A DNA stretch of 64,000 nt, taken from contig CM082580.2 in the NCBI GenBank assembly GCA_040954595.2, positions 7,130,001-7,194,000 of the forward strand. The letters are read 5' to 3'. Positions within the stretch are counted from its first letter, which is position 1, and each line of letters begins with the position of its first letter. The notes under the pieces were generated by a model. The model worked only from the letters and a program-made list of their open reading frames with translations. It made no database searches and was not told the DNA's origin. This DNA comes from Balanoglossus misakiensis (taxonomy: Eukaryota; Hemichordata). The translations under genes and the position numbers were made by a program. Shown piece after piece: positions 52,641 to 64,000 of this stretch.

Positions 52641-53150
52641 ATCCAAAAATGACAATTTTTTTACTTTCCAAATTTAAAAAAAAACCTGAAAATAGAGATA
52701 TCGGCGATTTTGTCTAATTTGGTGATTTTGACATTTTTTGACGTTTTCATGACTCATAAAACGGTTAAAAAATGAAAAATCCCCGATTTTGCCAACATTG
52801 GTGATTTTGACATTTTTGACGTTTTTCAGTGGTTATAGCTCATGAAAAGTTTGTAAACTGAGAAATCCTCGAATGATAAATTCTATGGTTTACAAATGTT
52901 GGTGATTTTGTCATTTTTGGACATTTTTCATGGGTTATAGCTCATTAAAATGACAAAATCATCAAGTTCGCAAACTATGGAGTTTGCCATGCAAACTATA
53001 GAATTTGTGATTTTGCGACAAGTTTCATGAGCTATAACCCATGAAAAATGTCCAAATATGATAAAATCACGAAAATTTGCAAACTATAGAATTTGTGATT
53101 TTGCGACAAGTTTCATGAGCTATAACCCATGAAAAAGTTCGCAAAGTATG
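52641..53150. repeat. Decayed right flank of the satellite, with orientation switch
   Basis: Diverged monomers keep the palindromic core: catgggttatagctcatt near 52929 in the main orientation, then catgagctataacccatg at 53026 and 53114 (88 bp apart) in the inverted orientation. The switch lies near 52950-53020. Confidence 0.8.
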
Positions 53151-53638
53151 GAATTTGTCATTTTGTGACAATATAGCCCATGGAAATGTCCAAAAATGTA
53201 CAATAAACTGCAGTTGATACGCGAAACAAAATACATATGTCCACTTACCCAACGTCCACTCCTCCTGTCCTCTTCTTTGTGTAAGCGAGGGCGTTCTTCA
53301 AGGCTTAACGTGGCTATGTAGCAACCTTTTTGGAGGACGTGAATGTGGTGGTGTGCTTTCATGGGTTCAAATGCCATTAAATAAAAATCCATCAGTTATT
53401 CATTTTTGTTACGTGGTAACTTTTATTGATACCAAGTACAATGAATGGGGCACATGCAATGCTCACGTGACCCTTTGTGTCGCAAAAGTTCCGTGCACAG
53501 ACAAAGGGTTTATTGTTTATATAAGCAGGAATGCCCACATCTATAAATACGGGGCCTTTGAAAGATAAAAAAACATGTTATTGATCGCACGGTGAGACGA
53601 TATTAGTCCGAGACAATTATTTATCTGGCATATGCGGA
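53151..53638. other. Spacer between satellite and secreted-protein gene
   Basis: No coding exon recognised. A minus-strand AATAAA (TTTATT at 53509-53514) could be the polyadenylation signal of the gene that follows; it lies about 165 nt past that gene's stop. Confidence 0.4.
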
Positions 53639-53980
53639 GTCGGAGGGTTTTTCGAGCTTTTTGCCTTCTCCCTTCCATTAAGTCCACATCGCCCATGGAT
53701 CTGCAGAGTCGGAGGAGTCTTGGAACTTGCCTTCACCCTTCCAGGTAGTCCACGTCGCCCATGGATCTGCAGAGTCGGAGGAGTCTTGGAACTCCTTGCC
53801 TTCACCATTCCAGGTTGCGCACATCGCCCATGGATCTGCAGAGTCGGGGGAACCTTGGAACTTCTTGCCTTCGCCCTTCCAGGAAGTCCACGTCGCCCAT
53901 GGATCTGCAGAATCGGAGAAACCTTGGAACTTCTTGCCTTCACCCTGCCAGGTTGCGCACATCGCCCATGGATCTGCAGA
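53639..53980 (-). repeat. Five-copy 69-bp tandem repeat within coding exon
   Basis: The motif gcccatggatctgcag starts at 53691, 53757, 53826, 53895 and 53964, giving periods of 66, 69, 69 and 69 bp. On the minus strand units 1 and 3 share one variant (MCATW) and units 2 and 4 another (TWTSW or TWTTW), so the array grew by 138-bp dimers. Unit 5, the last on the minus strand, is degenerate and carries the stop codon. Confidence 0.92.
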
Positions 53981-54292
53981 CTAAATTTAAAACCTTATTA
54001 TTGTATGAAAGATGTTGTAGAAAGGGTGTCATAGTAGGGATCAAAGCTTACGTTCACAAATGGTAGGCAATTTTAAAGTTTGAGGTTGAGTGTAAGTAAT
54101 TGAACTTACCATATGAAAGACTGCGGATTGATCGACACCCGCTGACAATAACATGCACTCGCCGGAGCTCACGTCGCACGAATTTTCTGTAACACGGTAA
54201 CGAACACGCAAATGTCCGTCCATTGCCGAATGCTGCACAGCCCCTCTGAAGGCTCCAACAAGCAGACTGAGTACAATCAGTGCGGTCTTCAT
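53678..54292 (-). CDS. Predicted small secreted protein with Trp-rich 23-residue repeats
   Basis: Exons 54292-54110 and 53980-53678 join in phase, 161 aa. The family is not recognised. Residues 1-18 look like a signal peptide (MKTALIVLSLLVGAFRGA). A short region with two cysteines (C39, C46) follows, then repeats starting SADPWA: 62-84, 85-107, 108-130, 131-152 and a 9-residue stub. The repeat consensus is SADPWA-x-W-x-x-W-x-GEGK-x-FQ. Differences between units fall often at third codon positions in this frame (GGT/GGC/GGA, GAT/GAC, AAG/AAA), which supports this frame over the others. The exon 1 acceptor (gctcttttgcag) at 54317 implies a 5' UTR exon upstream. A second acceptor 7 nt downstream of the chosen exon 2 acceptor would shift the frame to a basic repeat. 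Function unknown; extracellular role inferred. Confidence 0.62.
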
Positions 54293-54316
54293 CTTTCTTT
54301 ATCAGCTCAAGAAAAT

Positions 54317-56076
54317 CTGCAAAAGAGCAAGATTGAACTTTGCATGACAGTGCCAATTCTCAGGAATATTCGTCATTACGCACTATAAGCTTCTAGTCGA
54401 CCATCTAACGTATTCCTTCTGGACTCTTACAGATGGAATCTTACTATCTGCGCTGGGTAGCCGCTCCCTCAGCAGCTGTTGCAATCCTATAATATAAAAC
54501 CCTCTACATTGTCAACACTTTCATTCGAAGGACGCCTAAAAACTCACAGCTTTCACAGTACATTTTGAGTCCCCTTATTATTCCAACAGAGCATTGTGAG
54601 ACGTTGGATTTTTGCCGCTATACGAGTCGATGCGTAAGATAGAAAGATAGAACGATAGCTAGGACAAAAGGCATAAAACAAAACAACTTCACGATAAGCG
54701 GTTCTGAATAGCGCAACACCCACCTGTGCATACGATATCAGCCACGTCCACAGACTAAGTTAACTGGGACACAATGACCCTATAAATACTAGTTTGGACT
54801 GTGCACACACATGTTGGTAAGAGAAAAAGTAGTCCCAATAATATATTCACGGAGTTTCAGCCAACAGGTTTGAAACACTCTGGCCGTATAATTATTCCCC
54901 TGGAAGACACGCACCAGTGGTGAGGGAAACCAGGATGTTTGGTACATTAGCAGCAAGGCAAATGCATGGCGACGAGAAAAAGTAGTTCCGACAGGTGTTT
55001 TTGCAGTCAGCATCAGACGAAAGAAAATACACCTGCCTTCTAATATGTTAAACATTCTGCGACTAAGTTTGTAAAATCCTTTCTGTATGCGCCTCGAAAA
55101 TCTTTGGATACTATGATTGAGTTTAAGGTAAACATACTAACATACTTTAATAATACTATAGCAAAGAATTGAAAGATTTGGAAGACTGTCATTTTGTCGG
55201 AAAATATGTCCCCGAGGAGTCGAAGGCTCCCACACAATCCTTGAAGATGACAAAATCTCGCAACATTATTTGAGCTTTGCCTGCTCAGATTTATGGAAAA
55301 TGGCATATTCATTACCTGAAAATCTTTTGGTTAGATATGATAAAACAATCTTATTTTCAGTGTTGTTAAGTCTGTTTGATGGCCTTGCTCTTGACACACG
55401 GAAAGGTCAACGAAAAACATTTTCTGGTTGAAACGGGAAACTTAACAACCGTGACGTTCCCATATCGTATCCTCCAATTTGTAAAACGCAGAGACATCTA
55501 ACACAAAACTCGTTAACAGTAAAACAGCTAGCTAGCCAAGAATACAACAACACGGTGGATGAGGAACGCAGAATCAGAAAACAATAAAACTACCCGGATC
55601 CGTATCTCTCATAAACCATACAAGACAAAAAAAAGTCCATCACAAAACCCGCAAATATGAAGCAGTACCAAAATTAGCCGCTTAAATCCCAGTTTTATGA
55701 GTTTTATTTCCAGGATATAACTGGGACGCTTTCTATTTCTTTCTGACAAACCAGCATATCCCAAAATAGAATGGTCCATGCACCATTCTTTCGTTCGAAC
55801 TACACTGATTTTCTGCAGACAATCGCAGCTCGAAACATTCCTTCCCCGACTTATGAAATAAACGTAGTCCCACAATCCTGTTTGCCGTCTTTAATTCCAG
55901 TTTGGTAATAATTACTAATAACATGATATAAACAGCTATTAATACTAAGTCTTGTTTAATTTATTCGTTCGTAATTGCCCCCCCCCCCCTCAAAAAAACA
56001 TGTTGTGAAGTTACAACAGAGTAAGCCACCAATAAAATGATCACAATAGAATCGTGAAACGATATATTCTTCCGCT
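54317..56076. other. Spacer between the secreted-protein gene and GH31 gene
   Basis: Both neighbours are on the minus strand, so this holds the 5' UTR and promoter of the former and the 3' end of the latter. No coding exon recognised. A C run lies at about 55979-55989. Confidence 0.4.
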
Positions 56077-56082
56077 TTATTT
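56077..56082 (-). other. candidate polyadenylation signal of GH31 gene
   Basis: TTTATT on plus (AATAAA on minus), about 92 nt past the stop codon at 56174-56176. Confidence 0.5.
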
Positions 56083-56173
56083 TCTGATTCTTGGCGGCGT
56101 GTGTAGTACGTCACGACCGTGCACCGACGCGTAAATTTGGCCCGAGTCACCAACTGGCTGAAAAATTGATTTC

Positions 56174-63861
<7,688 letters not shown>

Positions 63862-64000
63862 CTGCGTTTCAAAATGATTTGCAGGTAAGAAGTTACATAA
63901 TTTTCTGATACCGCTCTGGTATTAAAACGGTAAGGCCTGGGAAATTTGGAAATGCAAGTTTATGGTGACATAATGTATAGCGGCATATTCGCCAGAAATA

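Noticed and set aside
53720-54066. Three overlapping plus-strand open frames with HGSAESEE/RRPWICRVGG/MDLQSRR repeats
   Set aside because: Antisense to the SADPWA repeat exon. The stop-free state in all frames comes from the tandem repeat, and no signal peptide, start context or splice support exists on plus.

Overview
The window is animal nuclear DNA: about 40% GC, genes split into many short exons with GT-AG introns, and vertebrate-like proteins beside invertebrate-style short introns, MITEs and satellite DNA. The gene set (AVL9, PHGDH, a cation-dependent M6P-receptor relative, sterol O-acyltransferase, a maltase-glucoamylase-type GH31) fits an invertebrate deuterostome or other non-vertebrate bilaterian. 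I cannot name the species from sequence alone. Exon models were built by hand from splice sites, reading phase and remembered family sequences.

Left part (1-18.1 kb): the last four coding exons of AVL9 (+, 133-1513); a complete 11-exon PHGDH (+, 4349-11386, 525 aa); and a complete 8-exon type I membrane protein related to the cation-dependent mannose-6-phosphate receptor (-, 18091-15397, 262 aa). A 5.7-kb non-coding stretch with a CpG-rich core near 19.3-20.1 kb then separates this receptor gene from the divergently transcribed sterol O-acyltransferase gene (+, 23816-30156, 12 coding exons, 555 aa). Seven copies or fragments of a ~90-bp element with TTAA ends and CCCTTTCACC termini (piggyBac-type MITE) are scattered here, mostly inside introns and close to exons.

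Middle (32.1-53.2 kb): a ~20-kb satellite array of an 88-bp monomer, about 225 copies, broken by a 100-N assembly gap at 40290-40389. The monomer is built from three short inverted repeats. The array has a large inverted junction at its left end, decayed flanks that keep the ~88-bp period, inverted monomers at its right end, and higher-order repeats of exactly 5, 6 and 13 monomers.

Right part (53.6-64 kb, minus strand): a small two-exon gene for a predicted secreted 161-aa protein with Trp-rich 23-residue repeats (unrecognised family), then 21 exons (763 aa) of a maltase-glucoamylase/sucrase-isomaltase-type GH31 alpha-glucosidase whose N-terminus lies beyond the right edge.

The genes form no operon or shared pathway. 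They cover membrane traffic (AVL9, receptor-like protein), serine synthesis (PHGDH), sterol esterification (SOAT) and carbohydrate digestion (GH31). The most unusual contents are the satellite, the receptor relative with altered ligand loop and tail, the Trp-rich repeat protein and the TTAA MITE family.
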